From: Polytrichum commune
Taxonomy: Eukaryota; Streptophyta; Polytrichopsida; Polytrichales; Polytrichaceae
Direction: 5' to 3'
Length of the DNA stretch: 64,000 bases
NCBI GenBank assembly: GCA_950295325.1
Contig: OX485805.1
Coordinates: 20,447,501-20,511,500 of the forward strand
The position numbers and the translations under genes were made by a program. Shown piece by piece: positions 11,731-23,330 of this stretch (the stretch's first letter is position 1; each line of letters starts with the position of its first letter). The notes under the pieces are model-generated. The model saw nothing but the letters and a program-made list of their open reading frames with translations, had not been told where the DNA came from and made no database searches.

Positions 11731-12105
11731 TTATTTAGGTACTATTTCCATTGGCTTGAGTTCTACGGGTTGCAACTCGGGTCCATTGAACTTGTTGGAT
11801 TGCATAACTGCCATCTTGACTGCATCGTTATGCGGTATAGGTTGTTGCCCAAATCTATGTCTGACCACAAAATCGCGTGTGTCAGACATTGGTGAGTAGT
11901 ACAATGATTCAAAGAAAGGGAGGAGAACCTTCATCATGTCTGCGTCATGGACCCGATTATTTATGAACGAATTCGGAAATATACCACACTCGTCCGGATT
12001 GCAAACAGATTTGTAAGGGCAATCATCTACTAGAATGGTGTTTGACTCTGCAGCTGTAATCCTCCCAGAATCGAAAGATATAGGTGGCCACCAAAACTTC
12101 CTGAC
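11731..12105 (-). CDS. C-terminal half of an FCP1/NIF-type (HAD) phosphatase domain
   Basis: The reverse strand reads PLFLKSLVRKFWW, then ESNTILVDDCPYKSVCNPD, CGIFPNSF, LLPFFESLYYS, DFVVRHRFGQQPI. These are the C-terminal motifs of the FCP1 homology/NLI-interacting-factor phosphatase fold: the KP-F-K-L...W block, the (L/V)DD.PYK..NP motif with the acidic pair that helps hold Mg2+, the IFP block and the FGQ.PI tail. A likely acceptor (GTTGAG|CCTTTG) sits near 12106. I found no upstream exon with the catalytic DxDx(T/V) motif in the 12.1-14.6 kb reverse strand, so as seen the domain lacks its nucleophile. Either that exon was never captured or it is not recognisable. The fragment may be host sequence taken up by the transposon. 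Confidence 0.65.
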   Translation of the reverse strand, partial: VRKFWWPPISFDSGRITAAESNTILVDDCPYKSVCNPDECGIFPNSFINNRVHDADMMKVLLPFFESLYYSPMSDTRDFVVRHRFGQQPIPHNDAVKMAVMQSNKFNGPELQPVELKPMEIVPK

Positions 12106-12170
12106 CAAACTCTTCAAAAACAAAGGCTCAACAATTCAAATTCTATGTCTGAGATGATGGTTGGCCTGTT

Positions 12171-13860
12171 ATGCAATACAAAGTGCTTAGCACGCATGAG
12201 GAGTGGTTGCCCAAAGACGGTGTGAAGATGTGGAAATCCAATATAAAAGGGGAGCCCTGTCTTCCATCCGGGGACCCCTTTCCTGCACCACCGCGCGGTA
12301 TGGCAAAACTGGAGGAAGTGGTTGTGGGACTGCAAGGGTTCATTGACTGTTGGCAATCAATATGTGACCATGACACGACAGGAGCATATATGGGTTCACA
12401 CATGCATATTTTGCAGTACTGGATAGGGGTGAAGGAGCTCGGGGGGTGCACTGTACTAAACATGTACGAGTATACGTGAGTGCACAGGAGGGGTATTGAT
12501 TTGGACCTTGTCATATTACGTATACATATGGTATACATGTTATAATTTATAGTTACGTACATATATGGAAGGCCTTTAAAAAGTATACAATAATTGTACT
12601 TGTATGGTAATGTTACTATACTACATATCATAAGTTTTCATATTGGATGAAATCGTTTGGAAATCGTTTGGTAATGGTTTGGTAATCGTTGGGTGGAGTA
12701 TAGGGATATAATTGACTTGATGGACCGTCCATCAAACGTGGAGATTGGTTTATGTTGGTATCAAAAAGGGGCTAACAACAAGTGGACATATGATCTTACT
12801 GATCATTTGATGGTAGACTTAGAGACAATAATTGCATTGGCTATAATGACATATATTGGTGAATCAAATGTTTATGAGTTACATCCGTGAGATGAAAAAG
12901 TTTTCAACGACTTTGCTGATGAAAGGTAGGATATTTTGTTATACATATTATAAGGGTTGATTATTGTTCAAAAGTATATTTGTATACTTATGTTAATGAC
13001 TATATATGAATGGATGTTTTTTGTGTATACATATTGTCACTTGTATATTTATTGTTGCAATTGTATGTGTATTACTTCATTTCACAAAAAATAATTTGTA
13101 TATAGGGGGTTTTTAGAGTATGCAGTGAACGCACGTGATTCTAGGTTTTAATGAAAGGTGCACCCCCCGAGTGAAGGAGGCATTAGAGACACCTCTCAGA
13201 AACGTATACACTGCTGGGCATGCATTATGGGAGGGATTCTGGCCACGGAGTAGGGTCGAAGCAGATGCACATCCATTCATGCAGAATGGAGAGCTTCGGG
13301 AAGAACACCAACCGGACGACCATTATGTTGGTCCAGCAAACCTTCGTCCTGCAGCTGCTTTCCGCATTGCGGATAATGTGCACGAGGGGCATATGCTAAT
13401 ATTGCGTCCCCAAGAACAAGATATAGGTAGACCCATTTGGGTTTGCCGTGCTTTGTCTGGACCCAACTTGGCGGTCACGGGAGAGCATCCACGTCAAATA
13501 CTTGTACAATGGTTCACTCCCACTTCAACCGCCAGAGACCTATCAAAGAAATGGAATGGCTGGGACTCAAATCCTAACTTCAAGTGGAAACGTGATTTGA
13601 AGTACTCCGTTCCCGACTGGCAGCCAATCGATTGCATTTTGGCAGCTTGGCCTCTGCCAGAACATGAAGATGTGGAGCCCTTAAAGGTTACAATCCCAAT
13701 AGAGCAAATTGGATTTGCCAAAGATAATCTTCGACGTTGTTCAACAGCTGAGCGTGGGAACAGGGTGGGTGGGGTGGACGTCGAGGAGCCTAGTGGGCAA
13801 CAGGGAGGCGGTGGACATGGAACTGGTAGACGTAAGTCTGGGGGACGCGCATCCCGGTGA
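12171..13860 (+). CDS. three-exon hypothetical gene, divergent from the NIF-like gene
   Basis: Three coding-looking pieces on the plus strand. First, 12171-12472 starts at ATG (MQYKVLSTHEEWLPKDG...) and ends at a good donor (TATAC|GTGAGT). Second, about 12693-12926 (MDRPSNVEIGLCWYQKG, LMVDLETIIALAIM) has one in-frame stop at about 12888 before DEKVFNDFADER and a donor AAAG|GTAGGA. Third, about 13135-13860 carries a compact region (GRPIWVCRALSGPN, ILVQWFTPTSTARDL, KWNGWDSNPNFKWKRD, VPDWQPIDCILAAWPL) followed by a Gly/Arg-rich tail. The spacing of W, V and aromatic residues in exon 3 is like small beta-rich reader modules (BAH/tudor type), but this is only an impression. Exon joins are approximate. 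Function unknown. Confidence 0.5.
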
Positions 13861-14244
13861 TCAAAGACACCGGAATCCAAGGGCATACGGAATTAGAGGA
13901 GCAAGTGTGAAGATCCTAGTGTTTTGTGGTAGGTGATAGGGCGGTCCTTTTTGAACCGAACGAAGGATTTATTTGTTGATACTTGCAATATTGCTATATG
14001 TGCACATTGCAACCAATGACATACCTCCATGTGTGGTGTACACGCATTAATGTAATGTATACAAACCACAATGTAGGGCTTTTGAACATTAATTTCCTCG
14101 CATTTTCGAGAATGTGTCATGCCCCAAGCTACATATGTGCTGTGTAATGTTGTACTTTGCCAACTAATAATGAATATTGTGAGTATTGTGTGTAAGCGGT
14201 GTACAATAGTCAACGTTATGTCCCAAACACGGGCATTTGTACGA

Positions 14245-14445
14245 AGAAGTTCCCGATGAACGTTCCCACGTTCATCACGTTCCCAACTGAGTTCACACAC
14301 ACGTTACCATGTTCCCAATCTAGTTCCCCTACACGTTCCCATGTTCCCACTGAAGTTCCCATAAACGTTCCCATGTTCCCACTGAAGTTCCCATGAACAT
14401 TCCCGGGGTCCAGATGGCGTTCACATACACGTTCCCACGTTGAAT
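14245..14445 (+). repeat. right subterminal GTTCCC motif array
   Basis: GTTCCC occurs about a dozen times in 200 bases, most often as ACGTTCCCATGTTCCCA and GAAGTTCCCAT, spaced irregularly by 9-20 bases. It is the mirror of the GGGAAC cluster at 8951-9015. The open frames across it are by-products of the repeat. Confidence 0.8.
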
Positions 14446-14763
14446 TTTGGTCAAACTTCACGTGTTTTGCAATTTTGGGACTCCCAAAAGTCCCATAATG
14501 TTTAATATCATGTTCTATGGTTTATTTCTTCACAAAATTCAAAGTTAGTACATAAAATTGAATCACTTTCACTTAACACTAGGCAAGGATCAGGAGTTGT
14601 CCACTTTACCGTGCTTGCACGCCCCATTATAGGTGAACATGCTAAAAGAGTTTAAGGGCAATTTGTTAGAAGCACTCCACAATGTGCATGAGTGTTGGTA
14701 GCTAGATACATCTTCTTGTGTGGATACAAGTTCTCTGAGGATCCTCAAGGATGTCTTGTCTTA

Positions 14764-15052
14764 GGGTTGGTTCACATAGGGTCCCAAGTTCTAAGTCCCA
14801 ACTATGACATGGACGCGACTTTTTGGAGGTGAGACTTGGAACTTGTGTTGCATGTTGGGTCGAGGTGTACCTCCTCAACTCTCAACCCAAGTCCCATGAA
14901 TATTTTTACATAAAAGAATGAAGATCCGACTTTAATGATATTTAACCATATTTTAGTGATTACTTGCGGCTCACAAGTTAGGATTTAACCTCCATGTCGA
15001 GACTCGCTAACATGAGTGGGACTTGAGACTTGGGACCTGTGTGAACCGACCC
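14764..15052. mobile_element. Tourist-like (PIF/Harbinger) MITE, 289 bp
   Basis: Starts GGGTTGGTTCACATAGG and ends with the imperfect reverse complement (CCTGTGTGAACCGACCC); the inverted repeats run for about 38 bases, including CCCAAGT and AAGTCCCA. Flanked by the direct duplication TTA at 14761-14763 and 15053-15055. The 3-bp TWA duplication and GGG ends are those of Tourist MITEs. Confidence 0.8.
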
Positions 15053-15055
15053 TTA

Positions 15056-16815
15056 CTTAATCTATGACATTGCAGTTCTGGAATGTTATGTGGGGCTCGG
15101 ACTTCTCCTTGATGAGCGATTAGGACTTCCTGCCAGAAGCACATCTTGGTGTGAATTAATGTCAGTAGATCATTGTAGATATTCATTGCTGGTATATTAT
15201 TAAAGTTGGGTCAGATAATCTTGAGTGGGAAAAACCAAACCCGGTTGCAAGAATGCAGGGTACGTAATAACGTGTATGTAGACGAGTTTCATCAGATGAT
15301 CGCTTTGCAACTTTTGAGATCTGAACTGGCTCAAACTCAAGCTTCTTCACCCATCGTGACTAAACCACGCGGAAATTCATAGAAGATAAACTGGGTGACG
15401 TCAACAAGACTGGTTCGGTGGACGATCAGTTCAAAGTTGTTGCGGCTTTTGGGATATTAAGCAAGCTAGCAGGCGACTCAGGCAAGCTTGATGTCGAGTC
15501 CAACTACTAAAGTCACGGAAGAAATTGACACGAGTGGAAGGGAACGCCTCCAGGTGGTGAAGCTGTCATTGTAGTGTGCATGGGCTGCACATCAGAAAGT
15601 AAGTAAAGTGGAGTTACTCAGTCCCCTCGGGCGATTCTTGTTAGTTTCGCCAACACTCCACCAAGGTGCATGAACATCCTTCACGAACGTCTTGACCTTA
15701 TCTTGCCTTACACGTCATGGTGAATCTGACCCTTCAGGAGCAGTGAATGTGAACCTTGCTGTTCAAATCTCATAAGCTTGAAGATTTTTCAATGGGGAGG
15801 CTATAAGCTTGAAGTGTAGTAGTATGGAGGCCTGATATTAGCCAGATCTTGATGTAGTAGTTCTCATTTTACTCACTGACATGCCCCTAGCCTTTGGCGC
15901 AAGGGCAGGCGCCCATCACATCTATTTGACCCATTTCCCTCTCTCATCAGACACAAGAGACGGGGGAGGACCCCTTGATGTTACAGCAACGTATTAACTT
16001 TAGTCTCCACCAATTTCGCGTGGTTGAATGCGTGTGGACATGATATTCATGTGTACCAACTCTGTCATGCAGGCCGAGAATTAGACCAGGTGCATACCCA
16101 TACATATATAGATATATACAGATAACACGTCCCTTCACATCTCTTCCTTACCGGCACTTTATCTCTCCTGTCAAATTACACAGAGCGACAGACAGAATTC
16201 TAGCTAGCTGGGGCTGTCTTTGACGTAATGAACTAGCAGAACCTTCGTAGTGCTTGAAAGTGAGTGCACGACGATTCATCATCCACATCATTCAGGCGTA
16301 CTTCAGTCCTTGTGATTGTGCAGATAATCTAAGTTTCTTTAACTCGTGTATCAGTGCACTGATTATATATCTCAATTAGTGCATCTACTATTCAGAGTTG
16401 TATGCAACGTTGTAACTAGTTTATGAGAACGTAAGATCTTACCAAGCAAAGTCATTTAGGTTTTACAATGTTTGAACAACATGTTCAATTGTTGGTAATA
16501 AAAATTGAACTCTTGAGTAAGACGTTGTTGTGCTGTGTCACTTTGAATAGTAACACACACTAATCGGGATAATCAATGCAGTCATAGAGATGGTTTTTTT
16601 TCCACATCAGCTTCCGTTCTGTTGGTTCAGTTCACATCGTTTCGAATCTCACCGATCTACAAGTAAAGGCACTTAGTTCCCACACCATAAGCTTAATTTG
16701 TGTTTTGGATCTGGTTGGTGTTGGATTGGTTGCTGTTAATGGCTATGGTTCGTGATATGGTGTTGAAAATCATTGTGACCCAAGTGCATCATAGAGGCAT
16801 CCATTTCTAGCATTC
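15056..16815. other. intergenic, no gene recognised
   Basis: No convincing open frame. The 15.2-16.7 kb part has scattered short coding-like pieces and could be old retrotransposon debris, but I could not name a domain or find end repeats. Confidence 0.4.
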
Positions 16816-16818
16816 TAA

Positions 16819-17216
16819 GGGCGAGTTTCCATGTAGGCCACTTGCCCACTAGATTCTAGAAAATAGTGGGTCGGAGGTGTTTGTATGTATTTAAGCGCAA
16901 GCTACCATCCAACCATATTTTGGCGGTCCCCTAGAATGTGGAGGGCTATGGACATGGGCCGCTAGATTTTTATGTGCCCATTAAAAAATCTATAACTTAT
17001 AAGTGCCGGTCACCAATGGTTTTGAAGACATGTTTTAGAAGAAGGAGGTTTTAACCAGGAGGAGGAGGTTAGTAGGTGGGCCTAGATTTGAGAAGATGGG
17101 AGTAGCTAGTTGACACGTACGAACCCTGCCCCACCATATCCCTCTGTATTTAGACATGTTCGTCCTTATTTTACACTAGAATCTGGTGGGCGAGTGGCCT
17201 ACATGGAAACTTACCC
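16819..17216. mobile_element. Tourist-like (PIF/Harbinger) MITE, 398 bp
   Basis: Left end GGGCGAGTTTCCATGTAGG and right end (reverse complement) GGGTAAGTTTCCATGTAGG; inverted repeats continue through GCCACT.GCCCAC.AGATTCTAG, about 42 bases. Flanked by the direct duplication TAA at 16816-16818 and 17217-17219. Confidence 0.85.
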
Positions 17217-17219
17217 TAA

Positions 17220-19735
17220 GCATCTGAGCATATATGCAGATATTGAATCAACATGGAATCAATTTAATGTGAAAGGAAAATACTAGAGGAATCCAAATCT
17301 ACCCAGATAAAAGAGGAAAAAAAGAATCCACATTGACATATGATACGGACCTAACCTCTAACTCCGTCACCCTCAAGATTCTAAAATATGTAAATGGTGT
17401 CACATACTAATTGGGTTGTTTCAACTTGTAATTGTGACATGTTTAGAACTCACATGTGTTTATACATGTCTATCTATACATTGTGGAATAAATTAGATTG
17501 TAACATACTTTGGGTGCCTCTATCATATTTTGTCGGACCATAGGAGATGAGCTCCATATGGTTGTGGGAATGGGTTCAACTATAAAAACATATTTATAGG
17601 AACGGATGATCAAGTTTTGTTCTAAACTTCTAAGCATGTAGAAAAAATTTCGGAATAAAAAAAGAAAAGAATAAGTGCCATGATCTTGTTTTCCCCGACA
17701 TGAATAGGTGGACATTCTCACTTACCTTGATCATGTTTTACTAAGCATCAATGTAAGGGTGCTCCTGATTTTATAGGAGGTGGCCACCATAATGATATTA
17801 TGTGTAGTGAGGTGTTGATCCTACGGTGGGTCTGTGGTACAACTTTTTGGTCTCAGAATAGTCATTTTAGGATTTTGATAGGATGTGAATTCATATCGAC
17901 ACTCAAAATGTGAAATGGACACTAAAGTAAGTCATTAGTGACCAATTATCCGAAATGAGCTAAGGGTGAGACATTTAGTTCATATGAAACAGTTTCCAAG
18001 AGGAAGAGTCTTTTGGGCAGGGCAATAGACATGTGACCAAGTCGAAGAGACTTATGAAATCTGGCCCCAAGAGGCAAGGAAGCTAGTTCAGGGGATATAG
18101 AGGAGAAGAAAGAGAGGAGAAAGTAGTTCCTCTCGAGAAGAGAGTCTCCCTCGTTTTTTAGTTTTTGAGCGAGTCTGGCTTGGGTGTGAAGCCCTTTTGA
18201 ATGTACATTTTACTTTGCATAATATCATAAGCGTGAAGTTATATTATTACTTGTGTGTGTGAGGATTAAATATGTTGTGTTGGTGCTGGTCGTGAATCGT
18301 TTACACCAAAATCGTACTTTCTTGGTTCGGGAAGAATCCAGATTGAATTTGTGATACCTTATTCCTGTGAAGGGAGTGAGTCTTGATGTGTGGTTGTTTC
18401 TCTCAAGGGAATTGAGAGGAATTGCTTGTGGGAATGTTGAGTCTCTTCTGAGAAGGAAGAGATCCTTCCGGGTTCATTGGAGTGAATGGAATTCCATGAA
18501 TTGTCCTGAAAGCCTCTAGTTGTAATAAGTCGTGTTGTGAATGTATCTAAGTACGAGGAAGTGCTTTAACAATGTAATCCAGTGAAAGGAGTTTGTTTGA
18601 GAAGATACACGGACTGTGTCTCGAATCCTGTCAAAGTAAATTGGGATAGTTTGTAAGTGTCCCTCTGTCTGGTGCATAGAATGTCAGAGGGAGATGCTGT
18701 CACCGTGCTACTGCAGTTGATGTTGCAACATATTCGTAGGTTTCAGAAGTGTGAACACCTACTTTAGTCGAGAATAATTGTCCACCCATTGAAGTGGTCT
18801 TGCATAATCAGTCTGAGAGAACCTCAGATATAGAATTCTGATATCTGTTTGAGTTTGAATATGATGGTGCGGTGGATTTCTCCTGTGAAAGGGGTGATGT
18901 AACTACCCTTAATCTTATGAGCACGGTGAGAAGTAATATCGAGTGGTGTATCGTCTCCCTTGGTAGTGAAGTGAATGAATCTTGTGAGTGTGAAGTTAAT
19001 TCTCTCTGGGTGTGTTCGGCCATGTGATTTGGCTGTGGCAATCTCGAGCTATCTGATGTGAAATCAGAACAAATGCTTAAGCACCAACTTCCCACCCAAT
19101 CTGAAATTTCGATCAGTGCGCACGTTGAGATCTAACTTCTGTGAAGAGAGATTGAAAAGTCTGTGAGAATTAATTCGTTCAAACTATAATCTTGCACCGA
19201 AAAGGAGAGGGAAGCAATCTCCTGTTTGTCTCCCCTTCGCAGAAAAAAGGGTGGCAGATTGTTACCCTGGTTCGTTCATCAACATATGAATCAAGCACCT
19301 TATCGGAGAACGATCGAATACCACCGGACGAGTGATTCTTCCCGATGAAGGTGGATTGTAGTTTGAGAAGCAAGAAAGTGACTGTGATGGTCCTCTTTTT
19401 CTACTAATGAGGATAGTTCTCGATGTGAGCTAGTGGAACTTCGGAATTAGTTCCATGAATTCTCTAAGAGTGCACTGGTAGAAACGTGGAGACGAAGGAT
19501 CAGTTCAATTTCACAAGGAGAAGATTGCATGTGAAAGGAATGATGCGCCTGGCGAAGAAGAAGAAGGTGCCGCGTGCGAGTGGAGTCTGCTGACGGAGCC
19601 GACGCAGCTGATCGCGAGGAAGAAGCCGTGAGTGAGAACTAAGCCGCCCATTAACCCATATGGTTTGGGTGAGGCTAACAGGGCAAGCATAAAAGGAGGA
19701 GTGGCCAGCATCACCTTCGAGAACTTGACGTTGAC
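17220..19735. other. intergenic, no gene recognised
   Basis: No gene. Between 18.3 and 19.0 kb the phrase CCTGTGAA(A/G)GG(A/G)GTGA recurs, which suggests an old internal repeat. No terminal repeats or named domain were found. Confidence 0.4.
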
Positions 19736-19900
19736 TTGGTTACTGGTGACTGGCTACTTGTTACTGGTTACTGGATACTAAGACTATGGCCCTCTCTATG
19801 AGACGTGACTTGATACTGGTTACTTGTGACTGTTACTGGTGACTAGACTATGGCCGTGCCGTGCAGACTATGGTCCTACCGATTAGACTCTTACGGTCCC
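19736..19900. repeat. degenerate TTACTGG / GACTATGG minisatellite
   Basis: The words TTACTGG, GTGACTGG and ACTAAGACTATGGCC are repeated irregularly with a 10-20 base spacing. GACTATGG continues in a looser form to about 20215. Confidence 0.6.
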
Positions 19901-20639
19901 GGTCCGGTTCAGTTCGCTTCGCTTAGACTCGGTCACTAGGTTACTGTCACACGTTAGACTTTTGTTAATTTTAATAATTTATTTTAATGCATTCAATTCC
20001 ACTGTGAAAGTGTTAAGTCTAAAATTGACTAAGGAAATAATTCATTTCTGTGGTCTTTATCTAATTAAATCAATCACTTAACCATAGGAGGAGTCAAGTG
20101 TGAACATGATATCCTTACTAATTGTGGTGTGGCCTTTTGGTACTTGGTTACTTTACTGAAGAGACTATGGTTCACTCAAGGAGTTCATGCCTTGGGTTTT
20201 CTAAGACTATGGCGTCACCAAATGACAATTGCTGAGCTGTGACTCCCTGAATTGCAAAACACATTATAAGAGTGATGTTACTGATGAGAGTGGGTTGTGA
20301 GGGAGTGACTGATCAATTGCATGTACTGCTGTGAGTGACCTTCAACCTTAATTGAATCAATCCTAAAACTCGCTCTAGAAGTCTTCTTCCCTGTGTTTGT
20401 TGTCCTAAATACATCCTAATTCTCTTGTAATCTATCAATTAACTCAATGGTGATCCCTAGATGCAACACCTGACACTCATTTGGTCTTCCCTGTGTGGTT
20501 TTCTTAATTGGAACCCAATCTAAAAACCTATCTACAGGGTCCATAAGGGCTTGCTTATTGTCTAGTTTGCGCTTATTGAGGACTAGGTATGTAAGATATT
20601 TGATGGCAATTTGGTGTATTTGTTTCATTAAATTTTGAT

Positions 20640-23330
20640 GTCAAGTTTGGGTATGTGTATTTATTTATAGTGATGTTATGGAGTGGGTATGTATTGCTCT
20701 TGTAACCACTCTTGTGATGGTGATGAGGTGGTTTGCTTTCTAGCTAGTACTTTGGGAGTGTGTCTATGATGGGGTCAAATTTATAATGTTTCTTTCTCCT
20801 AGCTTCTAGGTGGAATCTATTGTGGCAAATGGTGAATTTGATGAGTTGTAGTGTGTGGGATGGCGTTGAAGTTATTGGTGGTGGGCTATCTTTGTGTGGG
20901 TTGATTATGTAGAGAATATATGGTCTAAATCAAGCATGCCATGTACATTGTGATAAGTTGCATGTGCATCTTAATATCTAGTCGGGAATTATATTGTCTT
21001 GTGGTTTATTGCAGTGGTGTCTTGCATTTGCTAGTGTGTAGCATCTAGTGTGTTTCCTTGATTAAAGTGTGTGGATGATATGATGGATTGCCATGTTGTG
21101 TCTTGCTATTCTTAGTCCTTTAATATATTTGTTGGTGCAGTGGGATAGTAAGTGTGGCCATGTGTCAATTTCATGTTTTGGGCATAGTGTAGAATTTGGA
21201 TTGGGATGAGAGGTTGGCCAACATTTTTTTGAATATAGTAATAAAAATAAAAATACGTATATATTAATTTATTTTAAATTGATTGTGAGCCCAAAATGGG
21301 CCCACATGTTTGTTTTAACTCTTGTAAACCATTACAAGTGATGTTTTAGTGTTTTATGATTATTTACAAAAATATAAAAAGAGTGAAGCTTGAAAGAAGA
21401 TAGGTTTAAGCATTAGGTTCATTTGGAGTGGATTGATTAAAAGTGTAGTAGTAAAAAGAAGCTCCGTAGTTGGTGAGCGTAGTAGGTAGAAACCCAAGGA
21501 TAGTTAAATGATTGAATTAGGACCTTTGGTGTTTGTTTTAGGAAAAGGGCTCAAGAGATAAGATGAGAGCCTACAAAGTAGGAGGAGATTTCGAAGGCTT
21601 ATCGTGAGCCTTGAGGGTGCTCACCTCCTCAAACTCACTATTTAAGACCTCGTTTTTCCCTCACTCCTCTTCTCTTTCCTTCGTGCCCCTTGGCTCCTCA
21701 CGTGTTATAAGTGTGGGTGCGTGGGAAGCAAGATAGGAGCACGTGTGTGTGCATGGGTGTAAGGTTAGGAGCCAATGCTAGTTGGCTTTGAAGAGGGCTT
21801 GACCTCTTGTTAGTAATAGTTGGGCGTGAATGATTTAAAGTTCAATTTATGGCTTTGTTTGAGTACTTGGATTTATATTGATTAGCCTTATACTTATGCG
21901 GATGTGCAAAGTATCTTAAGGGAACAACGTAGAATTGCGACCATATATTTTTTGGCAGTAGAAATATTATTGCATATTCATGTAAAGGACTTCATTACCT
22001 ATCCATGGATACCAAGAACTCATTTTTTGGACTTCATATGAATTTTTGAGAGCCAAAAAACCGAGACTATGTTCAAACTTCCAAAAACTAGTGAAAAAAT
22101 GCAAATTCAAAGGGAACAGCGTAGAATTGCGACCATATACTTTTTGGCAGTAGAAATATTATTGCATATTCATGTAGAGGACTTCATTACCTATCCATGG
22201 ATACCGAGAATTCATTTTTTGGACTTTATATGAATTTTTGAGAGCCAAAAAACCGAGACTATGTCCAAACTTCCAAAAAAATAGTGACACACTCTTATAG
22301 TTTTTGACTTATGATGTTTAGACTTAAAGTATTGGATTCATTAGGTAGGAAGGGGTGTGTGTAACTTTTGAATGTATTGGTGATTGACCATTGAGATAAG
22401 TGTTTTTAAACACTCGCATTCTTTTGGTTGAAATAATTATACATTGAAATATCAAGAAGGAGTTACTACGTGTCATTCTAACATTTTCCACTCGGGCTAA
22501 GACGAAATTAAGGGTGGTGAACTTTGGGTGACATTGATTTTTAAAAATAATCTAATATATAGTGGTTGCCTATGTGTTTTGCGTATCAAAATTTTAGTGT
22601 TTGCGTGATGTGTGCATTGGAGATGCCTTTTGTTTTCTAGAAGCGGTTTGATAGCTTTAGGTGGATATCTTGGTTGGAGATTCATTTGTCAACATACTTA
22701 AATTTTTTATGGTAGTTGCAAGGTCAAGTTTTTTGTGCTCTTTCTTTATATGTGTGTGTAGGTTTTGGATTGCTCTAGAGTGTGAACTTGTTGAAATTCC
22801 AATTAGCCAATATTACCAATACGGGGGTTGCATGCTATGTGAATGTAGGATGTGGGGGTGGATGTGTCTAGGGTGGCACAGTCATGGCAAGTTGATCTAC
22901 AATGTTGTCACTCATAATTCTAGTATGTACTCTAGCTTTTTGTATGGTAATTTCATGTGTGGACCATAATCTCGAGTGGACTATGGTTGATACGAAAATT
23001 TTGTCCAAGTGATGACTATGGGTGATGGGTGTTTGATGTGGTTATTTATAAGGTATACACTATCAAGACTATCCGTAAATATGAACATTCTTGTGGGTGA
23101 TTTTGTTGTGTTTCTAAGGCTACTAGGATGCCATACAAATATGCTTTGAGTATGTTTGGAGTTTGGGGAGTTTTTTTGCAATCCGGAGGCTGGAAAGTTT
23201 TTTGGATAAAGAATCTCACTAATGCATGAATGTTCAATAATGTGGATTGGTTTAAAAGAGGACTCTGGAAGTTTAGGCTTTTGAATCTCAACCTTTTGAA
23301 GCATTTGATTGTTGGATGCCATCCCCACAT
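20640..23330 (-). mobile_element. old, interrupted copy of the dual-endonuclease LINE family (3' part)
   Basis: The reverse strand at 20.65-21.22 kb reads blocks that line up with the C-terminus of the LINE at 31.3-33.5 kb: DTWPHLLSHC (there DTWIHVLLTC), LRIARHNMA (LRVKRHNKA), CTCNLSQCTWHA.FRPYIL (CTCSTQRCHCNARFRPDIL) and LQLIKFTICHNRF (IQFIEFTYCNDRF). At 22.98-23.33 kb it reads MFIFTDSLDSVYLINNHIKH, matching the RNase H block AFIFTDSLNVLYLLNTQIKH. About 1.25 kb of unrelated DNA (roughly 21.22-22.45 kb) splits the copy. It has many stops, and the endonuclease Asp and Glu are replaced (RPY, IKF), so it is dead and clearly older than the 31-37 kb copy. Confidence 0.8.
21918..22293. repeat. 192-bp tandem duplication
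   Basis: Two adjacent copies, 21918-22109 and 22110-about 22293. Both start AAGGGAACA(A/G)CGTAGAATTG and differ at only a few bases. The pair lies inside the foreign segment that splits the LINE copy. Confidence 0.9.

Larger units (their letters stand above)
8389..14624. mobile_element. 6.2-kb transposon-like unit with inverted ends and two divergent genes
   Basis: The outer ends are inverted: left GTGCAAGCATGGTAAAGTGG at about 8391 and its near-identical reverse complement ending at about 14623. A second inverted block (GATATTAAACATTATGGGAC) lies at 8902-8921 on the left and at about 14490-14509 on the right. Just inside come GGGAAC motifs on the left and many GTTCCC motifs on the right, facing each other. 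Between them are two gene-like regions reading outward from about 12.1 kb. The left end seems to hold about 400 bp extra between the outer and inner inverted blocks. A solitary copy of the right terminal 110 bp occurs at 28237-28345. Terminal repeats plus oriented subterminal motifs are typical of cut-and-paste DNA transposons, but no known transposase was recognised and no target duplication could be fixed. Confidence 0.6.
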
